A stretch of DNA of 64,000 nt from UBA7446 sp024639165 (lineage in GTDB: Bacteria; Bacteroidota; Bacteroidia; Flavobacteriales; Flavobacteriaceae): NCBI GenBank assembly GCA_024639165.1, contig JAHEIX010000020.1, positions 1 to 64,000 of the forward strand, read 5' to 3'. Of the stretch, positions 18,175-26,985 are shown piece after piece. The number at the start of each line of letters is the position of its first letter. The stretch's first letter is position 1. The translations under genes were made by a program, and so were the position numbers. The notes below the pieces were generated by a model. It worked only from the letters and a program-made list of their open reading frames with translations. It searched no databases and was not told the origin of the DNA.

Positions 18175-19665
18175 ATGAGAAATTTTACTTTAAATGTAAT
18201 GTTAATTCTAGGCTGTTCAGTGCTATTTGCACAACAACCTGAAACACTAATCAATGATTGGGATGGAAATGCCCATGACACTTATGAATTTAACCAGTAT
18301 GGCAATGGTAACTGTTGGTGTGTTTGGGCAGGACAAGATACAGATAATCCTAATCCTGCTGGAATAAATACAAGTGCAAAAGTCTTGAGCTATCCTGCAC
18401 ACACTTGGGTTGAGACAAATTGGTGGAGTGCAGTATCAGGAATGATTGGGTTTAAGCAATTGCCCACAACTTATCTTCAGGACCACAAGTACGTTTATTT
18501 AGAGTATCTTATTGGAGATAATGTCAGTAATGAAGGCGTAGATGATACAACAAGGTCACCAGTTGGAGAGACCATTCAAATGAAATTACAAGTCAACGGG
18601 GCCAGCAGTGATGATGGCATTACAACCGAAGTCCTTCATGAGTTTACCATAACAGCAGATGATTTAAATACTTGGAAAGCGATTACTCTTGAAATTCCGG
18701 AAGCTGCTCAAAATTCAGATTATACAATATTGAATATATGGACAGGAGTAGACAAATATGAAAATGTTGAAATCGAATTCTATTACGATAATATAGGGCT
18801 AACCAATCAAAAAATCACCGGAGTAGCCGTAAATGATTGGGATGGATTGCAGTATTCTAATTATGAATTTAACCAGTATGGCAATGGTAACTGTTGGTGT
18901 GTTTGGGCAGGACAAGATACAGATAATCCTAATCCTGCTGGAATAAATACAAGTGCAAAAGTCTTGAGCTATCCTGCACACACTTGGGTTGAGACAAATT
19001 GGTGGAGTGCAGTATCAGGAATGATTGGGTTTAAGCAATTGCCCACAACTTATCTTCAGGACCACAAGTACGTTTATTTAGAGTATCTTATTGGAGATAA
19101 TGTCAGTAATGAAGGCGTAGATGATACAACAAGGTCACCAGTTGGAGAGACCATTCAAATGAAATTACAAGTCAACGGGGCCAGCAGTGATGATGGCATT
19201 ACAACCGAAGTCCTTCATGAGTTTACCATAACAGCAGATGATTTAAATACTTGGAAAGCGATTACTCTTGAAATTCCGGAAGCTGCTCAAAATTCAGATT
19301 ATACAATATTGAATATATGGACAGGAGTAGACAAATATGAAAATGTTGAAATCGAATTTTATTATGACAACATCTTTTTAACAAATAATCAATTAGAAGC
19401 TGAAACCTTAAGTATCAACTCATTTGAGAGCAAAAAGGATTTCTTAGTATATATGAGCGATGACCAACTGAATATCAAAATGAATGAATCTGGTTTATTG
19501 AAAGACGTTGAAATTTATGATATGACAGGCTTATTAATACTCAAAGAACAGTTTAATTCGAGTGAAAATGAACTCTCTGTTCCATTTAACTTTAGCCATG
19601 GAGTATATATTGTTAAGTTAAGTTCTGATAATCAATCTTATGTAAAGAAATTCGTTAAGAAATAA
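18175..19665 (+). CDS. T9SS-secreted protein with two near-identical domains
   Basis: A 496-residue protein with a Sec signal peptide (ending VLFAQ) and two consecutive copies of a domain of about 190 residues. Each copy starts NDWDG and contains YGNGNCWCVWAGQDTDNP. The C-terminal 75 residues are a type A T9SS sorting domain (DVEIYDMTGLLI, then FSHGVYIVKLSSD and a basic end). The protein is therefore exported across the outer membrane and anchored or released. The domain is aromatic-rich and beta-strand-like with a CWC motif and no obvious catalytic residues, so it may be a new carbohydrate-binding module. At DNA level the copies are identical over 497 bp. I do not recognise the domain family. 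Confidence 0.8.
   Translation: MRNFTLNVMLILGCSVLFAQQPETLINDWDGNAHDTYEFNQYGNGNCWCVWAGQDTDNPNPAGINTSAKVLSYPAHTWVETNWWSAVSGMIGFKQLPTTYLQDHKYVYLEYLIGDNVSNEGVDDTTRSPVGETIQMKLQVNGASSDDGITTEVLHEFTITADDLNTWKAITLEIPEAAQNSDYTILNIWTGVDKYENVEIEFYYDNIGLTNQKITGVAVNDWDGLQYSNYEFNQYGNGNCWCVWAGQDTDNPNPAGINTSAKVLSYPAHTWVETNWWSAVSGMIGFKQLPTTYLQDHKYVYLEYLIGDNVSNEGVDDTTRSPVGETIQMKLQVNGASSDDGITTEVLHEFTITADDLNTWKAITLEIPEAAQNSDYTILNIWTGVDKYENVEIEFYYDNIFLTNNQLEAETLSINSFESKKDFLVYMSDDQLNIKMNESGLLKDVEIYDMTGLLILKEQFNSSENELSVPFNFSHGVYIVKLSSDNQSYVKKFVKK
18283..18779 (+). repeat. internal duplication, copy 1
   Basis: This 497-bp tract is base-for-base identical to 18862-19358 (period 579 bp, 193 codons) by direct comparison. 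The aligned sequence on both sides differs. Confidence 0.95.
18862..19358 (+). repeat. internal duplication, copy 2
   Basis: Exact copy of 18283-18779. Just after the tract, the codons for the shared FYYDNI differ synonymously in nearly every position. Just before it, 15 bases differ within otherwise aligned domains. Confidence 0.95.
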
Positions 19666-19684
19666 CGATTTTTTTAATAATAAA

Positions 19685-19722
19685 AAAGCGACCTAATAGC
19701 TCAATAGTAGTTGGGTCGCTTT
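19685..19722 (+). terminator. hairpin terminator after the T9SS protein gene
   Basis: AAAGCGACC pairs perfectly with GGTCGCTTT across a 20-base loop, 20 bases after the 19665 stop. It probably ends or attenuates the susC-led transcript before the enzyme genes. The A/T-flanked symmetrical form could act in both directions. Confidence 0.65.
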
Positions 19723-19792
19723 ACTTTAGAAAAAATAAACTTATACTTTGGTTTTACCCCCAATTTTAAACAAGGAAATAAAGAATTAATTG

Positions 19793-20851
19793 ATGAATGC
19801 TATAATTCACAAGAAAGAAAAAACGTTAACATTATTTAAACTAATAAAACATCCTAAAAACCCTATTTTAAAACCTACTGGGAAAAATAAATGGGAAAAC
19901 TTGGCTGTTTGTAATCCGGGTGCTTGGTACGAAAAAGGTACATTTTATTTATTGTACAGAGCCGCTGGAGATGATGAAGATCATATTATTCGTTTTGGGC
20001 TTGCTACAAGTAATGATGGAGTTAATTTTAAAAGAACTTCTAATCAACCAGCTTTTGCCCCTAGCATTGATGGACCTGATATGGGAGGGGTTGAAGATGC
20101 TCGCATTGTTAAATTTGACAACGACTTTTATGTGACCTATGCCTATCGTCCCTTTGCCCCTGGTAGATACTGGACTTTCAAACATGATGTGGTTCGTTTA
20201 CCAGAAGCTGGAGAAAACGCTCCTTTGGTATTTAAAAATAATATCGCAAACAGTGGTCTTGCCATAACAAAAGATTTTAAAACATGGAGACGCTTGGGGA
20301 GAATTACAGAAACAAACCTGGATAACCGAGATGTTATTTTGTTTCCTGAAAAGATCAATGGTAAATTTGTACTGTTGCATCGTCCAAAAGAATGGATTGG
20401 AGAAGAGTATGGTTGCGAATATCCCTCTATCTGGATTACGTATTCTAATGATTTGTTGATATGGAATAAACCAAGTACACTACTTCTTGCAGGAAGATCT
20501 GGGACTTGGGAGGAAAAAATAGGTGGCAGCACACCTCCTTTAAAAACAAAAGATGGGTGGCTACTTATTTATCATGGTGTTGAAAAGGGAGGGCAAGGAT
20601 ATTACCGTGTGGGTGTTGCCTTGTTGGATTTAAATGACCCTTCAAAAATAATTGCCCGTGATAGAAACTGGATTATGGAACCCGAACACGATTACGAAGT
20701 GGAGGGATTTTATAAAGGTTGTGTATTTCCTACAGGAAATGTTATTGTTGAAGACACACTTTTTATTTATTATGGTGCTGCAGATAAGTATGTAGGATTA
20801 GCTACCTGCTCAGTATCAGAACTATTAAATCATCTCAAAAACTTAAAATAA
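19793..20851 (+). CDS. GH130-family glycoside phosphorylase/hydrolase
   Basis: A 352-residue protein with a five-bladed beta-propeller pattern. Family features are HPKNPILKP at the start, NPGAWYEKGTFYLLYRA, GVEDARIVKFDNDFY (with the catalytic Asp region) and IGGSTPPLKTKDGWLLIYHG. GH130 enzymes act on beta-mannosides, mostly as phosphorylases producing mannose-1-phosphate; some branches are hydrolases. No signal peptide is seen, which favours a cytoplasmic phosphorylase. The start is the ATG at 19793; a TTG just before it is less likely. With the GH2 beta-mannosidase and manA it argues for beta-linked mannose in the substrate. Confidence 0.88.
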   Translation: MNAIIHKKEKTLTLFKLIKHPKNPILKPTGKNKWENLAVCNPGAWYEKGTFYLLYRAAGDDEDHIIRFGLATSNDGVNFKRTSNQPAFAPSIDGPDMGGVEDARIVKFDNDFYVTYAYRPFAPGRYWTFKHDVVRLPEAGENAPLVFKNNIANSGLAITKDFKTWRRLGRITETNLDNRDVILFPEKINGKFVLLHRPKEWIGEEYGCEYPSIWITYSNDLLIWNKPSTLLLAGRSGTWEEKIGGSTPPLKTKDGWLLIYHGVEKGGQGYYRVGVALLDLNDPSKIIARDRNWIMEPEHDYEVEGFYKGCVFPTGNVIVEDTLFIYYGAADKYVGLATCSVSELLNHLKNLK

Positions 20852-20853
20852 AG

Positions 20854-22374
20854 ATGAAGAGCTTACTTTACGTATTTGTTTTATTATTAATTGGATGCAA
20901 GGCCAACCACAAACAAGATGTTATTGGGATCTATCCAAACGATATAATCTCAAAAAATTTTATCGGAAATGGTGTTCAATGGTCTGCATATCATCATGCC
21001 GATACAGAAAATGCTGAATGGGGAAAGTTAATGACTGATGAAAAGTGGCAAATGAATTTTGACCGGCTCGATTATATGAAGCCAAAGCTATTCCGAATTC
21101 TTGATCAGGCAAACTGGCGTTATTTGGTAGGTTTCGATGAAAATAATGAACCCATATTAGATTTTAACACACCAGAAGTAAAAGCATTGGAAAGGATACT
21201 CGACTATGCAGAAGAAAATAATATTTCAGTATTGTTTGGCGAATGGGGTACACCCTACAAAATGCATGATTTGGAAGAAGGACATGGTGACAAATTTACA
21301 GGTGCCAATGACCCTAAATGGATAAATATAATTATTAAGTATCTTGATTACTTAATTAATGAAAAGGGCTATACATGCCTTAAATACTACAATCTTGTAA
21401 ATGAACCTGATGGCTCTTGGGCAAGTACTAAATCTGATTATTTTGAGTGGAGTGAGGGAATTAAGCTTCTCAAGTCAGCACTTGATATAGCCGGATTATC
21501 TGACAAGATAGTTATTAGTGGGCCTGATGCACTGCCTGAGTATTCAAATTCAGGACAATTAAATAACGGAAATAAATGGGTGAAACAGTCAGTAAAAGAG
21601 CTTGATGACTGTTTAGGTTTATATGATGTTCACTCATATTCGCAATACGATTTTGTGCGCAGTGGCAAATTTCAAGAATTCTACACAAAAGTTGCAGAAC
21701 CTGTAAAAGCAGTAAATAAGCAGATAATATTTGGCGAAATTGGAATGACTCGTAGAGGAGAAGAAAACCAAAGACGCATAATTGAAGATGGTTTTTCCAG
21801 CGAAGATAGCCAGATGGATGTTTATGATTATAGTTATGGCGTTGATATGGCCGACGTGGCAATTCAAATTCAAAATGCCGGATACGCTGGTTCTGCGGCT
21901 TGGGATTTGGATGATGCCATGCATACTAAAAACGATTTGGGACAAAAAAACAAATTAAAGCGCTGGGGTATGTGGAACAGCCTCGGTACTGAGATTTGCA
22001 ACAATCCAGATGATGAAAATATTCGACCATGGTTTTATTCCTGGTCATTGCTTTGTCGATATTTTCCTACGGGTTACAACATTATTGCTACCGATACCAC
22101 AGGCATTAAAGGTCTACGTTTAACCGCAGGAGCAAACGAAAGTGATTTAACTATTGCTATTGTAAACAACTCTAAAGTTCCAAACGAATTAAATTTGACT
22201 ATTCCAAATACAGTAAAAAAAGCATTCAAAAAATATGAATATATTGAAGAAGGAAGATTAATGGATGGAAATGGTTTTCCGGTTCCCTTAGAAACTGGAA
22301 TTAATAGAAAAAAACTCACTAAATTGAATATCCCGGCAAATAGTTTTGTCCTGCTCACAACAATTGATTTATAA
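20854..22374 (+). CDS. clan GH-A glycoside hydrolase, lipoprotein
   Basis: A 506-residue lipoprotein (lipobox LIGC, Cys15) starting two bases after the GH130 stop. It has a TIM-barrel pattern with the two GH-A landmarks: NLVNEPDG at the end of strand 4 (acid/base Glu184) and IIFGEIGM at strand 7 (nucleophile Glu295). A short beta domain follows (about residues 400-506, ending NIPANSFVLLTT) as in GH30/GH39/GH5-like enzymes. I cannot assign a family from the sequence by eye. It would act in the periplasm or at the surface on a beta-linked backbone or side chain. Confidence 0.75.
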   Translation: MKSLLYVFVLLLIGCKANHKQDVIGIYPNDIISKNFIGNGVQWSAYHHADTENAEWGKLMTDEKWQMNFDRLDYMKPKLFRILDQANWRYLVGFDENNEPILDFNTPEVKALERILDYAEENNISVLFGEWGTPYKMHDLEEGHGDKFTGANDPKWINIIIKYLDYLINEKGYTCLKYYNLVNEPDGSWASTKSDYFEWSEGIKLLKSALDIAGLSDKIVISGPDALPEYSNSGQLNNGNKWVKQSVKELDDCLGLYDVHSYSQYDFVRSGKFQEFYTKVAEPVKAVNKQIIFGEIGMTRRGEENQRRIIEDGFSSEDSQMDVYDYSYGVDMADVAIQIQNAGYAGSAAWDLDDAMHTKNDLGQKNKLKRWGMWNSLGTEICNNPDDENIRPWFYSWSLLCRYFPTGYNIIATDTTGIKGLRLTAGANESDLTIAIVNNSKVPNELNLTIPNTVKKAFKKYEYIEEGRLMDGNGFPVPLETGINRKKLTKLNIPANSFVLLTTIDL

Positions 22375-22377
22375 TGA

Positions 22378-22450
22378 AACGAGCATGATTGAGAGAAACA
22401 CAAAATGATATGAATAACACGTGCGAGTTCCACGATCAAAGAGGCTCGTT
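22378..22450 (+). terminator. long imperfect hairpin between the GH-A gene and the symporter
   Basis: AACGAGC at 22378 pairs with GCTCGTT at 22444, and an inner TGATTG pairs with CGATCA (one G-T). A T-rich run follows (GTTTGTTTTTGTTTG). It fills the 140-bp gap after the GH-A stop. The loop is long, so this is a candidate terminator or mRNA-processing structure. Confidence 0.4.
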
Positions 22451-22515
22451 GTTTGTTTTTGTTTGTAGTATTGAGTTGAAATACAAATTTTTAGTTTAAA
22501 ATTATTCTAGTGAAT

Positions 22516-24159
22516 ATGGAGTCCATCAATCTTAGTTTTATAGATATTAGCATTCTAACTATTTACATTATCCTTATAATTTGGTGGGCACTGCGACACG
22601 GAAAGAGTAAGGATTCTACATCATACTTTTTAGGTGGAAGAACTATGACCTGGCCGGTGGTTGGTCTTTCGCTTTTTGCAGCCAGTGTTTCCAGTTCAAC
22701 ATTGATGGGGCATTCTGGTGAAGGATTTATTAGCGGAATAGCCGTGTTTAATTACAATTGGATTTCCATTATAGTAATGGTATTCTTTGCACTTTTCTTT
22801 CTTCCTTTCTACATAAAATCAGGCATTTTTACAATACCCGAATTTTTGGAGCGTAGATTTGATGGCAGGTCTAGAACTTACTTTTCATTTATTACAATTA
22901 TTGGAAATGTGTTTTTGGATGCTGCTGCAACCTTATATACGGGTTCGTTAATTATTAAAATGATTTTTCCCGAAGTTCAACTTATTTGGATAATTGTTGG
23001 AATGGCTATTGTAGCGGGTAGTTATACAATAATTGGTGGTCTTTCATCTGCTATTTATGCTGATGTCATTCAGGCAATAATTCTTGTTGTAGGATCATCA
23101 ATACTTTCCTTCTATGCGTTAAATTCTATTGGTGGTTGGGCTAAATTTTACGAAATTTTTAACCAAGGCGTTTGGTTAAAGTTAACTCGCCCTATGAGTG
23201 ATCCAACTGTCCCATGGCTGGGGATGATTGTGGGCATACCAATCCTTGGTTTTTATTTTTGGGGGAATAATCAGGTAATGGTCCAACGTGTATTATCAGC
23301 TAAGTCTGTTGACCATGGTCGTAAAGGAGTCCTTTTTGTTGGCTTCCTTTACCTGTTTACCCTGTTTATTTTTATTATCCCTGGACTTGTTGCTCGCGGG
23401 ATTAATCTTTTTGGGGTGGAAAATCTCCCCCACGAATTAATTAGCGGTTTAGAGTTAAAAGAAAGCTATGGAATTAATACTGACCAAGTATATCCACGTC
23501 TTATTATAAAACTTCTCCCTGTCGGATTAATTGGAATTATTCTTGCTGCAATGATATCGGCACTTACCTCTACACTAAGTGCTACTTTAAGCTCGGTGTC
23601 GACTTTATTCACAATGGATTTTTACTCAAAATTTGACAAAAAGGCAAACAGTAAAAAATTGGTAAAGGTTGGGCGTATCACTTCATTGATGGTTTTAGTG
23701 ATTGCGGTATTATGGGCTCCTTTCATCCAGGAATTTGATTCACTTGTTTCTTATTATCAAGAGATAGTCTCCTATTTGGCTCCTCCCGTTGTAGGCACAT
23801 TCTTTTTAGGCTTGTTCTGGAAGCGTTCAAATGCACAGGGCGCAATAAGTGGGTTATTATCAGGTCTACTTATTGCCGCATTTATAATGACCATTAAATA
23901 CATTTTAGGTATTGAAATCGGCATACACTTCCTCATTCTAGCTCCTATTGTTTTAGTAATTAGTGCTCTTGTTAATGTGCTTGTGAGTTTGCTCACAGCC
24001 ATACCAAATCAACAACAAGTTAACACTTATACTTGGAATCGTGAAATTTGGAAAGAGGAATCAAAAGAGTTGGAAAATGTCGTTTGGTATAAAAACTTTC
24101 GTGTTTTGTCTTTGTTTCTTATAACAGCTTGTTTACTTATGTACACACTATATTATTAA
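22516..24159 (+). CDS. Na+/solute symporter (SSS family), PUL-linked
   Basis: A 547-residue SSS transporter with about 14 membrane segments. The ATG at 22516 is preferred over a GTG two codons earlier. Diagnostic segments are SYFLGGRTMTWPVVGLSLFAAS, FTIPEFLERRFDGRSRTY, GSYTIIGGLSSAIYADVIQ and the YFWGNNQVMVQRVLSAKS helix. It belongs to the SglT-like sugar branch but is clearly different in sequence from the symporter of the gal operon. It probably imports a monosaccharide or disaccharide freed by the surrounding enzymes, such as the substrate of the GH130 phosphorylase. Confidence 0.88.
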   Translation: MESINLSFIDISILTIYIILIIWWALRHGKSKDSTSYFLGGRTMTWPVVGLSLFAASVSSSTLMGHSGEGFISGIAVFNYNWISIIVMVFFALFFLPFYIKSGIFTIPEFLERRFDGRSRTYFSFITIIGNVFLDAAATLYTGSLIIKMIFPEVQLIWIIVGMAIVAGSYTIIGGLSSAIYADVIQAIILVVGSSILSFYALNSIGGWAKFYEIFNQGVWLKLTRPMSDPTVPWLGMIVGIPILGFYFWGNNQVMVQRVLSAKSVDHGRKGVLFVGFLYLFTLFIFIIPGLVARGINLFGVENLPHELISGLELKESYGINTDQVYPRLIIKLLPVGLIGIILAAMISALTSTLSATLSSVSTLFTMDFYSKFDKKANSKKLVKVGRITSLMVLVIAVLWAPFIQEFDSLVSYYQEIVSYLAPPVVGTFFLGLFWKRSNAQGAISGLLSGLLIAAFIMTIKYILGIEIGIHFLILAPIVLVISALVNVLVSLLTAIPNQQQVNTYTWNREIWKEESKELENVVWYKNFRVLSLFLITACLLMYTLYY

Positions 24160-24202
24160 TCATTTAAATTACAGATACACTCTTTTTAATTAAAATATCA
24201 AA

Positions 24203-25720
24203 ATGAATAATCCAATTAAAGCAGAAATATTTTTCACAATTCTATTCCTTTTAATTAATATTTTCCCTTCAAATGCAAAAGTTATACCACATCAGCCACA
24301 TGGCGTTCCTGTGTCACAAGACTTTCGAGTATGGGTAAATGACAACGAAGTTTTTACAGGACAGACGGGCGACAAAATGTTTAGATATTCGTTTTGTGTA
24401 TTTGATTTTGATGAGCCAGTAAATATACGAGTGAAGGCTAAAAGAGGTATAAAATGGTTAGAAATTTTACCTTCGATTTTAAAAACAGAATACCGAACAA
24501 TCGATGACTTTACTTTTGAAATCAAGTTGGAAAATCCTGAGGATTTAACCGTATTTCTAAACAATGACAAAAAAAATGTACTTCATATTTTAACTAATTA
24601 TCCCGAACAAGAATTGCCGAATCCGCATGAAAAAGATGTGTTGTATTATAAAGGAGGGAAAACATATGAAATAGGTGTACTTGATTTGAAAGACAATCAA
24701 ACCCTTTACCTTGAAAGTGGAGCAAGGCTTAAGGGAATGATACGAATAAAGGATGTCAAAAATGTCAAAATTATGGGTCGCGGAATGATTGATGGCGCTA
24801 ATAATATAACGAATTGCAGCGGACGTGATTGTGATGACCCTTGGCGATTGATCTATATTGATAATTCTGAAAATATAAAAATAGAGGGTATTACCTTATT
24901 TAATAGTCTTAAATGGACTGTTCATTCATACAGTTGCAGGAAACTATATATTGATAATATTAATATTCTCAATTGGAATTATGGCTCAGATGGAATTGAT
25001 ATTAGTTCCTCTCAGCATGTAAAAATCACAAACTCATTTTTTCGTACTAATGACGATTGTGTGGCATTGAAAGCACTAAGTTTATCACCTAATGCATATT
25101 TCCCGAATCCACGAATTAAAAACCCTAACCTTGAAAACATATTGGTTGAAGGATGTACAGCTTGGAACATGCCTTATGGCAATCCCTTTGAAATAGGTTT
25201 TGAATTGCGCTGTGAAAAAGTGAAAGATATTATTTTTAGAGATTGCGATGTAATCATGCAAGACGATCGTGGAGCTGTTATTACTATTCACAACAGCGAT
25301 AATGCAGTGGTTGAAAATATTTTATATGAAGATATTCGAATAGAAAATGCCGATTTGTGTTCTAACTCCAAACTAATCGACTTAGCCATACTCTATTCAG
25401 CATGGAGCTACGATAGATTCACAGACAATGATTCTATTGCAAAATATAAGTATAACGATTCATGGGACAACTTGTTACCCGTTATGCCTGGAAAAGAAAA
25501 GTTTCATGCTTCGCACCGAGGACAAATTAGAAATATAAAGTTTAAAAACATCCAAATTCTTGATGGAGGTCTGCCCTACTCGGTAATTCAGGGGTTTGAC
25601 AAAGATCATATTGTTGAAGATATTACGTTCGAAAACATTACTGTTCAAGGGAAAAAATTAAATAATGCAGAACAACTCAAGCTATTCACACAATTCGGTA
25701 GAAATATAAAGTTTAAATAA
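24203..25720 (+). CDS. GH28-like right-handed beta-helix enzyme, secreted
   Basis: A 505-residue protein with a signal peptide (ending FPSNA) and an N-terminal beta-sandwich (about 30-150) like that of GH49/GH28 relatives. A parallel beta-helix follows, with the rung pattern KNVKIMGRGMIDGANN. The GH28-type acids are visible as GSDGID (Asp263) and NDDCVALK (Asp284-285). The usual GHG of polygalacturonases is not obvious; GNPFEIGFELR stands in its place. This suggests a hydrolase acting on a galacturonide-like or galactan-like linkage rather than a classical polygalacturonase. It may be one of the few endo-acting enzymes of the locus. Confidence 0.78.
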   Translation: MNNPIKAEIFFTILFLLINIFPSNAKVIPHQPHGVPVSQDFRVWVNDNEVFTGQTGDKMFRYSFCVFDFDEPVNIRVKAKRGIKWLEILPSILKTEYRTIDDFTFEIKLENPEDLTVFLNNDKKNVLHILTNYPEQELPNPHEKDVLYYKGGKTYEIGVLDLKDNQTLYLESGARLKGMIRIKDVKNVKIMGRGMIDGANNITNCSGRDCDDPWRLIYIDNSENIKIEGITLFNSLKWTVHSYSCRKLYIDNINILNWNYGSDGIDISSSQHVKITNSFFRTNDDCVALKALSLSPNAYFPNPRIKNPNLENILVEGCTAWNMPYGNPFEIGFELRCEKVKDIIFRDCDVIMQDDRGAVITIHNSDNAVVENILYEDIRIENADLCSNSKLIDLAILYSAWSYDRFTDNDSIAKYKYNDSWDNLLPVMPGKEKFHASHRGQIRNIKFKNIQILDGGLPYSVIQGFDKDHIVEDITFENITVQGKKLNNAEQLKLFTQFGRNIKFK

Positions 25721-25728
25721 TTCAGAGT

Positions 25729-26961
25729 ATGCTTATAGTCAAGAAAATAAAAGTTTACAAAATAGTTCCACTTGTTCTTCTAGGTCTGTTCATATGGCTA
25801 TCGTCATGTAAAATTAATTCTCTAAATAGTTCAACACCTGAGTCACTTGGATTATATTCTGATAAGCTGAAAGTTGCAGAAAATAAAATGCAGGAGTACG
25901 TAGATCAAGGTAAACTGGCTGGTATCTCAACTTTAGTAATGAAAGACGGGAAAGTTGTACAACGCTCAAATTTTGGTTTTGCTGATATTAAAAATCAAAG
26001 TCCTATTGAAAACAATACCATTTTCAGAATTTTTTCAATGACAAAACCCATAACCGCAGTTGCATTAATGACTCTTTACGATGAGGGAAAATTTACACTT
26101 GATGATAATGTTTCTAAGTATATTCCTGAGTTTAAGGACACAAAAGTCTATCAGAAAAAAGGAAATACTTTTGAGTTAGTACCTCAGGATACTCAAATGA
26201 CCATCAGACATTTGTTAACTCATACCTCAGGTTTGTCATATGGCTGGTCGAAATCATATGTGGATTCGCTTTACAATGCAAATGGAGCTAACGCATGGAG
26301 TGGAACACTTGGAGATAAGGTAAAAACATTGGCTAGCTTACCACTAAATTTTCAACCCGGCACACAATACCGTTACGGATTATCCATAGATGTTGCAGGA
26401 TATCTTGTTGAGGTACTGTCTCAAATGTCTCTCAATGATTATTTTAATACCCATATTTTCGACCCATTAAAAATGGACGACACCGGTTTTTATGTTCCAC
26501 AGGAAAAACACGAAAGGTTTTCAGATGTGTTTCACTACAATAATGATGGCAAACTGATCGGAGCCAATGGATATTATAAAAAGGCCTTTAAAAGCCCTGT
26601 AACATTATTTTCAGGGGGAGGCGGTTTGGTTTCAACCATAGATGACTATGCAAATTTCTGTATGATGCTTTTAAACGGAGGCGAACTTGACGGGGTAAGA
26701 GTTTTAAGCAAAAAAGCCACCCAGATGATTATGTCGAACCAATTCCCAAAAAATGTAAAATACTGGAATGGTAATAGTTATGGTCTAGGCGGTGCTATTG
26801 ATATTGAATCAGGAGAATATAGTTGGAGTGGAATGGCGTCTACTAATTTTTGGATAGACTCCAAAAATCGCATGATAATACTTACTTACGCCCAATTAAT
26901 TCCTAGTAATCATGCGTATGCATATGCTTTCAAAGAATTGATTTACAGTGCCTTAAAGTAA
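25729..26961 (+). CDS. beta-lactamase-fold serine hydrolase, lipoprotein
   Basis: A 410-residue class C beta-lactamase/penicillin-binding-protein-like hydrolase with a lipobox (LSSC, Cys27). The nucleophile motif SxxK is SMTK (Ser103, Lys106). HLLTHTSGLSYGW follows, then the Tyr region PGTQYRYGLS and a C-terminal GGGGLVSTIDDYANF. Such proteins in PULs often act as esterases on decorated sugars rather than on antibiotics. It starts eight bases after the GH28-like gene. Esterase activity is an inference from context. Confidence 0.82.
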   Translation: MLIVKKIKVYKIVPLVLLGLFIWLSSCKINSLNSSTPESLGLYSDKLKVAENKMQEYVDQGKLAGISTLVMKDGKVVQRSNFGFADIKNQSPIENNTIFRIFSMTKPITAVALMTLYDEGKFTLDDNVSKYIPEFKDTKVYQKKGNTFELVPQDTQMTIRHLLTHTSGLSYGWSKSYVDSLYNANGANAWSGTLGDKVKTLASLPLNFQPGTQYRYGLSIDVAGYLVEVLSQMSLNDYFNTHIFDPLKMDDTGFYVPQEKHERFSDVFHYNNDGKLIGANGYYKKAFKSPVTLFSGGGGLVSTIDDYANFCMMLLNGGELDGVRVLSKKATQMIMSNQFPKNVKYWNGNSYGLGGAIDIESGEYSWSGMASTNFWIDSKNRMIILTYAQLIPSNHAYAYAFKELIYSALK

Positions 26962-26985
26962 TCATCTAATTCATGAATTAAATAT

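Noticed and set aside
18799..18981. Minus-strand frame inside the T9SS protein gene
   Set aside because: It is antisense to a strongly supported coding gene and encodes no recognisable protein.
18283..19358. Tandem repeat as a CRISPR array or insertion sequence
   Set aside because: There are only two long copies, in frame within a coding gene, with no spacers, terminal repeats or transposase.
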